A DNA stretch of 64,000 nt, taken from the NCBI GenBank assembly GCA_036768485.1, contig JAVLUZ010000356.1, positions 124,001-188,000 of the forward strand, written 5' to 3'. Shown one piece after another: positions 31,153 through 44,800 of the stretch. Origin of the DNA: Mermis nigrescens (Eukaryota; Nematoda; Enoplea; Mermithida; Mermithidae). The translations under genes were made by a program, and so were the position numbers. Positions within the stretch are counted from its first letter, which is position 1. Each line of letters opens with the position of its first letter. The notes beneath the pieces were generated by a model, which did no database searches, was not told where the DNA came from, and saw nothing but the letters and a program-made list of their open reading frames with translations.

Positions 31153-34102
31153 GTACTACGTATACAAATTTTTACATATTATTTATTCCACTTCATTTAG
31201 AAAAATAAGAAATTTTCCGGGGCTAATCAGGCAATAGGCCTGTTTCTCTATAGTTGGCAAAGAAACACTGATCGACGATACTTCGTTTAGATCCGTGCCA
31301 CAACCCCCGATGTGACGGTTACCCCGGCATTTTGTGCTTTACTGGAGCCAAATGGCTGTGAAACAGTAAGGCTTTTAGCCTCGCCAGATGTTCGATCTTC
31401 CGAGGAACACAAAATTGCAATAAAAACATTCTTCATTCACATGCCAGCTGTATGCAGTACATTAGGAGATTCATCACAGAACGTTAGCCAAGTTGATGAA
31501 TTGCTTGACGTGATTACCGCATGGGAGGACGTAGTTGCCACTGAATTCACGGAAACGAAGTTCAAGTCAGTTTCATGCATAATTTGATTTATTGCATTCT
31601 TCATAGTACAGTATACTGATTTCGGACATCAATACGACGCTTCACGCGTTCTTCTTTAAGCCAAAAAACGTTTGCGGATGGCATTTTGAGCGCTAAAATA
31701 GCGTTAAAACTACGCTATTAGACAGTCAAGGGTCAATTTAAACCAACTTTGAAGGAATTTTTTTAATTTTCATCCATTTTTAGCCTCATAGAAGGGTTCA
31801 GCTCGAGTTAAGAATTTTATTGATACTGTTGACTGTCATAGCCGTGCTTAGGGCATTGTGAACTGGGCGGTCGCCAGGGCCGCTAAAAGTGAGGGCCACT
31901 AAAAAATTTTTGGAGAATTTATAAAAAACTATTTTAGATTTATACCAATTTCAATATTGAAAACCTTTTTTTAAGCAGAAATCGAAACAATTAGCCTTTT
32001 CCTCTATTTTATTACGTTCGCATGAGTCAGAATCATTTTAAAATTCAGCACTATTCTGTTCGGTCACTCCATAGGTGCGCAAGGTCAAAGTTCAGGGGGG
32101 GTGAAAACCACAAATTGTTAGATAGCTACGTGCTTCGTAAAGACGGCTCTATAGTCCTTTTGGGGTCAGAAAATTAGCTTTATAGCCTTTTTGGGCTCAG
32201 AAACTAGCTATGTAGCCTTTCTGGATTGACAAACATAATATATATCCTTCTTGGACTGAAAATAGTTAAAATTATAAATACAGAGGTGTTCTATGTCTAC
32301 GTAATCGACACAGGGACGCCTAGGTATTTACCTTCGGGCTTACTTACATAAGTACTTACGCTACTCTCAGCGCTGGTCAGGTTGCTTGAGGCACGAAGTT
32401 CGTCTCTCAACCCAATGACCCTCAATTCCTAAGACCTCGATCTCCTCGTTCCTAATATTGCTCACCGCACTTTTCGCGGAGAATCTCGGCAGCTACGCCC
32501 TAAAACCTAACGCTGAGTACCTACTTAACCCCGGAATGCTCTCAAGTTCAGTTGACCTATCTCAAATCCCAACAATTCTCAAGTTAGTAATTTAACTTGT
32601 TTTCTAGTCAAAAGCTCTTTCAGAAAGATTTGGTTCCTAAAAGCACTATGAACAATGATTCCAACAACAGCGAGCTCTATGCTGGACAATAATTTTTATG
32701 GGTTTTGGATTCGAAAATGAGTAAATGAATTTTCGAATGAAAAGGTAATACGAAAAATGATTCACCTTTTCAGATAGGGCACTAAAATAGTCGATCCGGC
32801 CACAAAATCGAGTTACCCTCGGTGTATGTTACCACTGAGTAACTAATGCTAATTTAATTGACGAATAAACAAAATACAGCTCTAGCGCAAGTGAAATCCA
32901 AGACTATCATACAACGCGAGCGAAGATAAACGACTCAAGACAGCAAATAGCCAAAAAAGTCAAGAGAGAAATCAAGAGTGAAGAAATTCAATAATACAAG
33001 AGTATATAACAGGATAATGAAACGACAGTAAGTTTAGAAAAACATCAAATGAGGTAACTTGTATGTAGACAGAATCATATGACATATGTTTTTTACATTG
33101 TTAAGACAAATATCGATTTACTGACCTCAACGCATTCTTTACAAAAGACCAGTCAAGTCCTCCCATGTTTGTAGGATAAAAAATATGGGGAAAGGTACGA
33201 ATCTGCAGGCATAACCATACATGATCTTGGGGAGAGGGGTTTCACCCCCGCAGAATCATTTTTCACCCTCCGCAAAAAATTTTTCACCCCCCCCAGAATT
33301 GGCGATTTTTCAAAAGTTTCCTGAACTTACCTGAAAATTGGTAGAAAAAGTGTCTTTTAAGGGTTTTTGGCTATCTATTTGCTCAAAAATCGCCAAATTT
33401 TTCAGCGCTTCGCGCCATATATTCTTGTTTTAAGCGATATATTGATAATTTATTCGACTTTTTTCGAAATGTGTACGAGGTACATATATGCTTGTTTACA
33501 ATGGAAAATTCTTATTAATTCCCATATAAATGCTTTTATTTTTACAAATTGAACTTTCGAGGCCCGCTAAAAGCAAACCCTAAGGACGGCTCTGTTGACT
33601 GTGGATGTAGCGGATTTTGCTGATCTTGCCGACATCGTACTTATTTGCAATGCGAATAATGGACAAGCAGAAAATTGCGTTACCAGCTCGAAAATAAATT
33701 AAAAACGGGATTAGCGGTCTGAAGTGCGCTTTTAGAATTTTCCTTTTTTCCTTTGGGGAAACGATGGTGATGGGAAAACATAATTTTTTTTTCAATTTTT
33801 TTATTCAAGTGTTAAAATAGAACATTTTTTATAATAGCCTATCCGTAAAGAATATAATCGACGATGATGTAAGGGAAAAGGTGCTCATAGCATGTGCTCA
33901 GTACCCGAATCAATTGCAAAAAGACCTCAACTTCAAGATAAAATCACTTAATGAACGCATATTTGGAGAAGGTGCAGCCGTCTTGAACATTTGGTTATTG
34001 TTCATAGCATTTTTCATAACATCTTTCTTGCTTGGCTATTTCGGACATCGTATTTTCGGCAAAGGACAAACCGAGCCGATGATACACAAAAGCCTAAGAT
34101 AA
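30991..34102 (+). CDS. MSP-domain (VAP/MOSPD-like) tail-anchored membrane protein, 3 exons, 233 aa
   Basis: Exons 30991-31152, 31291-31565 and 33838-34102 join at GT/AG sites with matching phases (0, then 2) and give 233 residues. Residues ~15-105 fit a major-sperm-protein/VAP beta-sandwich: IEIHNAASDWIGYKIRATTP corresponds to the family's 'L.N.....FKVKTTAP', followed by VTPAFCALLEPNGCETVRLL. A polar, partly helical linker follows (~115-180). Next is one hydrophobic segment (LNIWLLFIAFFITSFLLGYF), then a charged 18-residue tail. This layout suggests an ER tail-anchored adaptor of the VAP/MOSPD type that recruits FFAT-like partners. The exact subfamily is not clear, so I give no symbol. Intron 2 (2.27 kb) contains a hAT element. 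An ATTAAA that could serve as poly(A) signal lies near 34190. The ATG at 30991 follows an acceptor-like TTTATAAAG, so an upstream non-coding exon is possible. Confidence 0.85.
31291..31565 (+). CDS. MSP-domain gene exon 2
   Basis: 275 nt. The acceptor is CTTCGTTTAG and the donor TTCAA|GTCAGT. It encodes the second half of the MSP domain, starting IRATTPDVTVTP, then the start of an acidic linker. Intron 1 is only 138 nt. Confidence 0.87.
31836..33593. mobile_element. hAT element 4 (1.76 kb) in MSP-gene intron 2
   Basis: Inverted ends around AGCCGTGCTTAGGG / CCCTAAGGACGGCT, and the same 9 bases, TGTTGACTG, on each side (31827-31835, 33593-33601). These fit a hAT with an 8-bp duplication. No transposase frame found. 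Nested relics: a family E/C start at 32070 and a family D copy at 33216-33465. Confidence 0.78.
33838..34102 (+). CDS. MSP-domain gene exon 3 (membrane anchor, stop)
   Basis: 265 nt after an ATAATAG acceptor. It encodes a helical linker with QLQKDLNFKIKSLNERIFG, one ~20-residue hydrophobic segment and a basic tail, ending at TAA 34100-34102. Confidence 0.87.
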
Positions 34103-35070
34103 ATTTATTGATTCATTCTTCTACTAATACTTCAGTGTTTTGTACTAATGCGAGTATTCTGTTTTTTGTAGGTTATAGATTGCATACTGATTCAATTAAA
34201 TCCTAAATATATAAGCGCTTAAGTTAATTTTGCACCTTGAAATTAGTAACCTTACATACGCATATTCGTGTAGACGGTTTTAAGCGGAAGCGAGGGGGCG
34301 AGGCGAGGCGACCCCCCAATCGGCCCAAAATAGTTGTCGAGATAAATAATGGAAAAGTCAATTTGCAATGATTTTTGTCCGTCATTGATCCTTATTTCTC
34401 GAACTTTTCCTTCGCTTCGCGCCAGATAATACCTATTTAAGACATTTATTTACTTGTTGGCGGCCTGGAAATATATTTTTGCTCAGAGGATAGGTTTTAA
34501 AACGATTTCAACGACAGCTTTTTTCAGCATAGATTTTTCCTGTTTTCACACATAAATTTTAGAAATTTTCGATGTTTCACGTCAAATGCTACAAATACGA
34601 AAAATCCAGCAGTAATTCAAGCTCGTAAACGTTCTTCCGCTTAAATTTAAAAATTTTCCGGTGCCAGATTTTCGCTGAAATAAAAGAAATCTTTTTTTCG
34701 AGCAGAATAGCCTAAATTTTTAAAAATGTTTTGAAAAAATGTGCTAAACGTGATTTTAAATGAAGGTAGACAACGTAAAACGCCGGAAACATTTATTTTG
34801 CACGTGAGTGAATATCATATTTTTGGACCTATTTTCCGATTGTTTCTAAAAAAAATTGGGGTACACCCCTTTAAAAAATACTAGATGCCTACACCAATTC
34901 GATTTCATCCAGTGAGAAATAAATCGCCTTAATTGGAAAAGCACTTTGTAGCCTACATATGTACATACGAGCCTTGTGTGCAACGTCTCGAACACTTTAA
35001 TTTTTATGCTAATTGCTAAAAAGGTCAATCTGCATATGTATACATACGTACAGGCATGTACATTTACCTA
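34103..35070. other. Downstream of the MSP gene, no gene seen
   Basis: A hairpin-bearing repeat block at 34300-34720 (GCTTCGCGCCAG at 34414). The remainder is AT-rich. Confidence 0.35.
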
Positions 35071-35235
35071 TAGTCTGTTTCACACAACTTCGGTCATACA
35101 TTTTAAAACTATATCCGACAATAAGCTGACAGATTGCGATTATAGCATTGATCTGATGTATAATTATCGTAACCCTCGGCTTACTGTCGTTGAAAATTCT
35201 TAGAATTTATGCACGAAGTTATGTGAAACAGACTA
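35071..35235. mobile_element. Family H palindromic MITE (165 bp)
   Basis: TAGTCTGTTTCACACAACTT ... GTTATGTGAAACAGACTA flanked by TA on both sides. Confidence 0.85.
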
Positions 35236-36096
35236 TACTTAATTTAGTGTTGTAAAAGATGTCCAATCTTTTAAGCGAATAAAAATACGTCTTGGTAGTT
35301 CTCTATCCTTATCTTTATCTCACCCAAAGATTAGAGTGAAAAATCCTCCATTCATATTTTATCTTTTCGGAAGAATAAAAAAATTTTCACTACAGTCATG
35401 CAACGCGATGCGCTTTCTGTTACTTATGCTTTGCTGTGCATTATGCCGACTAGGCTTAAAACAGATCAGTAACAGGTAACTGGGTGTAGCCAGGGGTTGG
35501 GGACATGTGTCTCATCCCGAAATTTTTCTGAAATCAGCGCTTAACATCAATATATTGACTTGATGTACCTACCTATTATTTGTTCGATGAGTGAAACTCT
35601 AAATGCGTGTTGAGCATCTAAAGTGCGATAAATCATTGCGTACCTGTTGAACGATTCTCCTTTAAGGATCGATCATGTTTTAATTTTAAACGCATTTCAG
35701 CTTCAGACATTTCATAGTTATTAATAGCAAGTGCAGTTGAAAACTTTTGTGCATACTATACTGATACTAATACTTTATTCGGAAAGAAAAACACCAGGAT
35801 AAAACAAAGTCGCAAGGAAAATAGCATAGTGTAAAATGCGAAATGTCCTGGACACACAGGCAAATAAATTGCGCTCACGTATACAGGAGTTGGTAAATCC
35901 TGTTTTTAGGCTGAATTCAGAAACAAGATTTGGCTGATTATGCCGAATTTTAACGTTACGATTTAACATTAATGTGTTTTTTACATAATTTTCGAGGGTT
36001 CTACCGGTTCCCGCTGGGAGTATACTTAAGCGAGTCACCCCGGAACCCCAGATAAGAAAAAATTGACTTCCTGACATTTTCACAAGATCCTGTTTC

Positions 36097-36261
36097 AGTC
36101 TGTTTCACGTAAGTGGGCATAAATTTTAGGAATTTTCTCGAAAGTAAGCCGGCGGATTACGATACGATAATTATATATCTAATCAGCTAATCGCGACAAT
36201 CTGCCAGTTTATTGTTGGACATTCTTTCAAAAATTTATGCCCGAACTTATGTGAAACACTA
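36097..36261. mobile_element. Family H MITE, diverged copy
   Basis: AGTCTGTTTCACGTAAGTGG ... GAACTTATGTGAAACACT; the same palindromic layout with more mismatches. Confidence 0.65.
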
Positions 36262-36279
36262 TATAGACGAACTGTCTAC

Positions 36280-36702
36280 CACACCTGGGCGTGGGGGTTG
36301 GGGTATGTACCCCCTCCCTAGAAAGCAAAATACCCCCCAGAATTCAATTTTCGAAAAAAGTTGTTGATGCCAATGGATAGTGCTTGATCAGAAACGTCGA
36401 AATATGGTGTCTTTTCGCCATACCACTATTTTTAAGACAGTTTTTGACCTTTGAAAAATATTGCAACCCCAGAATTTTGGTGCCGCCCAACTATGGTATG
36501 CACCCCCTGAAAAACCAAAATACCCTCAGAATTCAATTTTTGAATTTTTTTTTGTTTTTTCCGCAATTTTTTGATGCCGATGGATAGTGCTCGATGAGAG
36601 ACGTTGAAAAATGGTGTTTTTCGCCATACTACGATTTTTAAAGCCATTTTTTGACCTTTGAAAAATCTTGCACCCCCAGAATTTTGGTGCCGCCCACCTG
36701 TG
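36280..36702 (-). mobile_element. Family A element, head-to-tail dimer (423 bp)
   Basis: CACACCTGGGCGTGGGG ... GCCGCCCACCTGTG with a perfect 8-bp duplication, CTGTCTAC. The body repeats itself at about 36485 (GCCGCCCAACTATGG), so two copies are fused inside one target duplication. Confidence 0.82.
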
Positions 36703-37264
36703 CTGTCTACCCACTATCCAAATGACCCGCTAGTCGCTACCTATAATCCGTCTCATTTATCTTTTGGGTTTTTGAAAAAAATGTACGTGCCTACAAAAGT
36801 GCTTTAAACTAATGCCTCATTGGGATGTTGTACAGCATATCGGGTCACGGTTCATCGCCAAGCCGTATTACTGCATCAAAATTTTAAACCAATTCTGAAG
36901 CCTAATGCATGCGAAATAAATTAAAAGAAACTCAGTTAAATGGAACAGAATGTACTTACCTAAATGTATGTATTTACATTTTCTTTTTTGTATTCAATAA
37001 TAATTCTTCCCGACATACAAAGACATTTCGGGATCATCTTTGTAATCACTAAGTTTTTTGGTAGGACAAAAACGTTAAAGTATTAAGAAGTTCGGAAACT
37101 TTTAATACGGTGAATTTTTAAAACGGTAGGTACATCAGTCGTGTTCAAAGGGCAAAAATGTCAAAATTCTTCAGCGCTCAGCGCCGGCTACTTTTATTTG
37201 CTTATAAAGCTTCACAATTGAGTTTAGGATGAATCAGTCAAAATATACTACATAGTGCTTCATA

Positions 37265-37430
37265 TAAGTCTGTTTCCCATAACTTGGTGCATAAATTGTG
37301 AGAATTTTCATAAACACCAAGCCGAGGGTTGCGATAATTATATATCAGATCAATGCTACAATCGCAATCTGTCAGCTTATTGTCGGAAAAAGTTTTAAAA
37401 TTTATGACCGAGGTTGTGTGAAACAGACTA
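37265..37430. mobile_element. Family H palindromic MITE (166 bp)
   Basis: TAAGTCTGTTTCCCATAACT ... GTTGTGTGAAACAGACTA, flanked by TA. Inverted in interior orientation relative to 35071. Confidence 0.82.
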
Positions 37431-37470
37431 TAAGTTAGTAAGTCGCACTGCTTCCCTGTCGAGAAGTCAA

Positions 37471-37622
<152 letters not shown>

Positions 37623-37661
37623 TGTATATGGCATTAATGTCAAATTATTTAGGGTGTCGCT

Positions 37662-37848
37662 CACACGTGGGCGTGGGGGATATGCACCCCCAGAATTCAA
37701 TTTTTTCGCAATTTTTGACGCCAATGGATAGTGCTCAATGAGGAATGTTGAAAAATGGTCTTTTTCCGCTATACCACCATTTTTAAGACTATTTTTTGAC
37801 CTTCGAAAAATCTTGCACCCCCCAGAATTTTGGTGCTGCCCACCTATG
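37662..37848 (-). mobile_element. Family A element, short copy (187 bp)
   Basis: CACACGTGGGCGTGGGGG ... GCTGCCCACCTATG; flanks GTGTCGCT and GTGTCACC match 6/8. Confidence 0.7.
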
Positions 37849-37988
37849 GTGTCACCCCCATATGGCCCAAAACATAGGCGAAATAAAGGATTAGAGATGC
37901 TCAAATTTTATCTGAGAGACCATTATGTAGAATAGATTTTAACACTCTTTACGAATAAACCCAAAATTTTTGGGCGTTCCGCGCCTCA

Positions 37989-37992
<4 letters not shown>

Positions 37993-38083
<91 letters not shown>
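37993..38083. repeat. (TA)n microsatellite
   Basis: About 45 TA repeats between 'gcgcctcattca' and 'tcaatatttg'. Confidence 0.97.
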
Positions 38084-38085
<2 letters not shown>

Positions 38086-38754
38086 ATATTTGTTTTAAAA
38101 GTTATTAAAATCAAATTTAATTTTTTCTCGAATGATTAGATCTCGTTAAGAAAAGCTCAAAAACATCATTTTTTGCCTATCCATGAGTAGTTTTAGAGAT
38201 AGTCAACTTCGAAATTTTCGTCCCCCCGAACTCAGAAGGCCAGCTACGCCACTGCTGCACGCAACCACGAGTTTGCATATTTAGAGAAAAATGTATCCCG
38301 CTTCTTTGAATGGTTTATAATAAAGGCTCAACTGTTACTGGATTTGCTCCGTTCAAGCACGTTAGCTTATCACTTTTTTGTTTGACTCTTGCACAGAAAC
38401 TGCATAATATAAAGCAAGCACGCATTACACATGGAACTTATCAAATCATTTCTATACATCATTTTTTTGTGCAGCATTTTCACAACTGAAGTGTTGACAA
38501 TGCATCCAATTCTTGCTAAATATAATTATGACTAATAAATAACTTACGCATAAAAAACAAGCCGTTCTGGAATTTTAATGTCAGGCTATTACGTCTTGCT
38601 GTTGAGCGCATGCATTTATGTGACAGATAACAGCTATAATCTTGCATATAAAACGTTCAACTCCCGACAATACAATCATCGGTATTCGAAATAGACACGA
38701 CAAAAATAAATAAACGAAACGATTATAAAATCCCGAAAAAATACCTACATAAGA

Positions 38755-38861
38755 CTAATCGTTCTTCAATTTGGGCCTAGAAACAATCTGCTCTCCAGCG
38801 TAATACGCGTAAGCCAGAACAAGCAGACTAGTAAATCCCCAACCGAAGCAAGAAGTTGAAT
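38755..38861 (-). CDS. SACM1L: SAC1 last exon (second membrane helix, KXKXX tail, stop)
   Basis: 107 nt ending in TAG (38757-38755). It encodes a second hydrophobic helix ([15 protein letters not shown]) and the tail RPKLKND. KLKND fits KXKXX, a COPI-dependent Golgi-to-ER retrieval signal, as in human SAC1. Confidence 0.93.
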
Positions 38862-41800
38862 CTGAAGAAAGTATTTCACTTTATGCACTGAAAAGTAGGT
38901 ATAATTTAAAAAAGTAAAAGCGTTAAAAATACAACTTGCTCAAATCGGCTACATACCTGTAATGAAACATTTACCTGAAGAAAGTATTAGAGCTAAGAGG
39001 AACATCGACGTTACGAATATCAAAACTATGCCGACCTGAAAAGAAATACAGGATGTGGATTTAGCTTAAAAAAGTCAAAAACGATGAGTGATTTATAACC
39101 CTTAAAGTTGTACCTCGGGTTTTATCATTAGCATTGGAAAAAAGAAAAAAATAATTTTTTCAACGACACGGGACTTGACAGTGTCTTAAATGCAAATTCA
39201 ACTAAATCACATTTAGGAATCAACAACTAGATTTAATAACGAAGGTACTGCACCATACGTGGGCAGCTAAAAAATTCTGGGATGGGGTCAGGTCAGGAAA
39301 GGTAAAATTGCCAAAAATGTAACTAAAATGGAATTCTAGGGGTCTACACAGTAATCTGGGAGGGGTTTCAACTTCTGAAGGGGGGCTACAAACCCCCCCA
39401 CGCCCATGTGTGTACTGCACTACGCCTAAAAACATAAATCGCACAACACAGTCAAGAATTAGATTAAATCATGAAGAAACTATTTGCATACATACTTCGT
39501 ACTTCAGGGTAAATATGAACTAGAAAGGCGAATGCGATTAACTTTTTATTAGAATACGAAAATTTCAAGCGATTCAATCAGAACATGATAAAACGAATGA
39601 AGGCTATAAAAATTTCGAGAAAAATTAGAGTTTATTTTAGACGTTATCATTATAACGAGTGTCCCAAAAAAATCTGCGAACTTTAGATGTTTCGTTCTTG
39701 TTCTTTGTTTTTGTTTTTTATGTTTTGTTTGTTTTGTTTTATATTTATGTTGTTTATATATGCGTAACGTAGCTGAGTATATCTATATGGTTGAGTTCCA
39801 ATAAGATATAAAAATAAAAAGTTGGTTATTCCTATAACAACGACAGTACATGTAATGGCTCAAAATTTTGAGTGGGCATACATGAGCAGCAAGTAAATTC
39901 AGAGGGTCTGGTTGGGTGAATATCGCTGAAAATTTTACTAAAAATAGAATTATGATGGTCTAAAGAAATCTGTGGGAAGTTTCCAACTTCTGAGGTGAGT
40001 GTACTGTTTACCCAAACCCTCACGCTAACAAGTGGTGGAGGGGTCCCCGGTTATTTTTCAGGGGGAGGGGGTAAATAAACTCATTTTTTTGGCTGAAAAC
40101 GACAAAAATAGCACGTAAGAATAACCAAAAAACGCAAATTCCCCAAAAATCAGGGAGAGGGGTCAAAAAATTTCAGATTTTTGGGGATAAAGGGGACGTC
40201 CAGCTTTGGGTGGGGGTCCCCAAATCCCGGTTACATATATGACAAACACCGTGCATTACAGTACGTTCGATCTATTGAATGCACGACATAAGCTTACACC
40301 TACATAATGTCTCCATTCCCATTCGTTCAATTTGATCATCACGCGATCATTTAATGAGAAGTTTCCCAAAGCAAAGTCAAAAGAATCTTGTCGAAAACCA
40401 TCGACGAAATTATTAATATAATATCTCTTTCCAGTATTAATACCATCATTGATAAGACCCATCATCGTTCTTTTTCCAGTTCTGCAGCAATAATAGATGA
40501 GCGAAAAATGTGAAAATATTGATAACGAAACATTGATTACCTAGTAAAATCTGCTTTGAGTGCTCCGGTTCCTGCATAGTGAACACTCAGAGCATCACCA
40601 CTGTCGGCCCAAACTAAAATTTTAAAATCGTTCAATCAAATGACTTTGTAACTAAATCTCTGTACATTACATACGCGCGTTAAATAATGCATCGAAATCC
40701 TTTTGAAATCGCAGAGATCCATCTTTCGGTAGAACACCAAATTGCTGAAAATTTCACAGATCGAAGTGAAATGATGCGTTAGTAGGGAAAAACATCAATG
40801 AAGAATAGAAATAAGTGAAACAAATAAAAAAAGAATTAATGCATGCACAACGCGTACAAGTGAAGTGTTTGTTTCACATAATTTCACGAATCCAATTCAA
40901 ATTGTTATTTCGCTAAACAAGAGCAACAATAAAGAATGAAAAATAAATAAAACAATAAATAACGAAAACAATAATAATACATGCACAAGCGTACAAGTGA
41001 AGTGTTAGGATTTCAAATATTCAAAATGCCACCTTTCGCTAGTAGTTCATTCTAAAAATTGATCCTTTCCATAGTCAGTGTTTTTTGTTTAAGGTCCCTT
41101 AGTGCATGTGCAAAGATGGTCCCAAAAGTCTTTGGACATTTTGTACATGCAAATTTTTGTGAAGTTAAATATGGTATAATAGTGATTTTAGTGTGGTAAA
41201 ACAGGGTTTTTCGACATTCGGTAGCATATTTTAGCTAATGTCTGAGTTTCTGATCAGTGATCGACCGGGTACCCGGCATACCTGGGCGTGGGGGGTATGC
41301 GCCCACCAGAAACCACCCCCTCCAGAATTCAATTTTTTGAATTTTTTTTTGTTTTTTTCCCGCAATTTTTTGATGAAAATGGATAGTACTCGATGAGAAA
41401 CATCGAAAAATGATGAAAAGGCCCTGGGCCTAATTAATGACAAAGTTTTAAAACTTAGAAACTAAGATGTCCGAATGATAACATCACTTAACAAGATTTG
41501 TCTCTGAAAATAGATTAGAACTGTTAGTCCAGACTGTTTGGGGCCTTCCCTTCCTGAACATATCTGCTCATCGTCATATCCTCCTACATAGCTCTATACA
41601 TCGAGTTCACATTTACTTTTTTATTACAACATTTCTGAGTTTTCAAGCGTCATTTCACCATGAATTACTACAGTGCAGTCAAGCTAAGAGTCTGATATTT
41701 ATTAAATGTAAATACTGTGCAACCTGAATAGTGATCGACCCTTGCAGCATTCATAGCCAGTGGTGGTGGCACTGCGAAGGTTATAACCAAAAAACTTTCC

Positions 41801-44800
41801 ATTAAGTCCCTGAACTGCAGCAGGAATCAGATGAGATTTATGATTTATTCTGATTTGTTGAGATTTATGCCACAGACAATTACATACTAAAATTATTTTA
41901 GGGCAACTGTGATTCAATTTTGTAGCCAGTCATATTCTGACTTTTTTGCCCTTAAAGATATAAATATTGCAAGTTCCTTACAGAACTGTGATGACCAAGG
42001 GGTCAGTGGATCTATTATGCTTTAGAATTTCAAGCCAAGCTATGGGTAGCAGCAAGGATCAGCTGATTTTATGAGTGCTGAATATGTAAGCTGCCTTTTT
42101 TATGAAATTCATTGTAAAAACAGCGCCCGAAAATTTAAAAGGCCCGGGCAAAGAAGGCTACTAAAATTAAGCTAAGCTGATAGATTTTTTTAATCACGCA
42201 CATAGAATAAAATAAATGAATTGGCTGAGAAACGATTTGGCGCAAAGCGACAAGAAAGTTTTTAATCAATTTAATGCACTGTGAAATCCGAAGCTGCTTG
42301 TTGTGTCAAAGATAATGCTTAAGAAAAATGACTTTAATGAATAGAATTAAAAAAACAATGCAAAGAATTTTATTCATTCTTCAAGCTGCAGTCAAGGTCA
42401 TGGATGGTGGAAAATAGTCGGATTCGCATGCATCTATCGATCATTTGGCGTACAAATAAGTTTAATTTAATTTTAAAAATAACATAAATTTCAAACTCTT
42501 CTAAAATTAAAGCATCACCTAAGCTTTATGATAATATCTTGTTAAGATAACTTATCTTGTATCTTTAACATGTATTTAATTAAAAATTTTGTATATATAA
42601 TACATATAGGTATTGTTTATTGATATATAGACTATACGTAAACATATAAACATCGAGCCTTAATAAATTCCGGTTTTTTTCTAGCCCGGTCGATAAATGT
42701 TTCTGACATCAAAAATTACTGATAATTGTGTCAAAACGGCGCGAAGCGCCGAAAAATTTGACATTTTTCCATTCTAAATGCAAATTCTTTTATTATAAAG
42801 ATATGAAAGGACAGACAATTACTCATATCGGCGCAAAGCGCCATAAGTTTTTGAGAATTTTACACCTTTTCAGTTTTAGTTCTCCCAAAAATCTTTGTAC
42901 ACGTACAAAGAGGAGAGGGTCCCAAAAAGTCTTTGTACATCAGGAAAAACCTTTGCCGAATACAAAAAACCGTGATCCTACTTAGAAAATTAGTTACACT
43001 ACACATGTACCTTTTGATCGTTGCTCACTGCGTTAAGCTTATTGAAGCAATTATTTAAAATTGAGTTGAATGAGACGACGTAAAACACAAACTGAAAAAG
43101 TGTGACGACAATAACTACTAACATAGGTGCGCAAGCATTTATATAGCAAAGAAACGATGAAATCGCTTAAAAACATTCGTTTTTGAGTATTTTCGGCAAA
43201 TAAATAACATTTTTGAACTCATAGCTATACAGCCTGTTTTCGGACTCGAAAACATAGCTAAATAGCCTTTTGGGACTAGAATACCTGTTTAGCCCTTTTT
43301 GGAGTCGAGAAAATACATAGCTAAATATTCTTTTTAAACTCGGAAAGACAACAATAGGCGTATAGCATTTCTGAGCTTACACGGCATGCTTCTGCGAAAA
43401 AGGCTACATAGCTAGTTTTCTGAGTCCAAAAAGGCTATATAGCTCATTTTCTGAGCCCAAAAAAGTATACAGCAATGCTTTTTCGGCCAAAATGGTTGTA
43501 TAGCTTATCATTTTCTAAAGCTCAGGAGATAAATATACCCCCACCCCCATGCTCTTGTATGAAATAGACATAAAAATGAATGATCTTTCTAAGCGCATTG
43601 CGCTATGAGAAGAAATTAGAATCACACTTTGTTTGACAGTCGAGGACTGAAATCAATCTTATTATACAATTTTTAAAATGAACGATAATAGTAAGCAAGT
43701 AAAATATAAGCTCGAATTCAAGCGTAAGTTCAGAAGCAAATGTGACGTATGCTGCTCTGGTTACATCAAAAATAAAAAGTGAAAAAACTGAGATAAAAAA
43801 GCGCAAGGTACAATGATTTTTTTCAAGGAGGTGGAGGTCCAAATTGGTGACCCTATTATTCGGTATTTGTTCGCCGAGACACGAAACAAAGTGGATTTTC
43901 TGACGTTTCCGTCTTCCGAACATGCGCTATCCATTAAGCTAATAAAACTCACACTTTTTGGAAAAATTTCATTTTCTCCCAATATGCTATAAAAAATGAC
44001 GTTTTTTGGCCGCGCTTGAGATAAACTTATGAAAAATAATGATCCATCGGCGCTAAGCGCCGAAAATTTTTAGATTTTTCGATGAAACGATGTCGAATTC
44101 CATTATTTTTTATGCATTATCTTACCTTTCCAAAATTATTTCTGGGCTAATGGGGGAAGCGGCCGCCCTCCCCGCGTACGCCTATACTTCTATTGTTTAT
44201 TCATAATTTTGAATAAACATTAGCAATGTATTTAATTACTTTAAGCTGGCATTCCAGAGAACTGTTTGCTATAAGACTTTGCAAAACATTAGTTCGGTCT
44301 AAGCAATCGATGCAATTAGTTCTAAATGTTCCGGTCTGCCTACTGCGCTCAGGTTCGACATCATCGGCTTTATTACACGAAAAATAACTGAAAATATGCA
44401 ACGAAAATAAACATTTTTTAAATGAGCCACTTTGAACATGTATAATGATAACAGCTGAAAAAGTACATAGGAGCATACATGTAACAGGGAGATGGGGATC
44501 CCTCAACCAAATGTGGCAGTCCCCCATCCTCCTAGCCAGAAAATTTTTGACCCCCGACTTTGAGAAAAAATTGAATTTTTTGGCCGTTTTTAGGTGTTTT
44601 TTGGGCCAGAATTGAGATCATTTATCCTACCCCTCCCCTAAAAATGACCGTAGACTCCTTCCGCCCAAATTTCGAGCCGTTATATGTACGCATATAAGTA
44701 TGCGTAAACATACATTGAAAAACATTTTTTTACACAAATGCTTTAGTTAGTAAAATACTCTTTTATAAAAACATGAAAGTAGGCCCGTAGCCAGAAGCAG

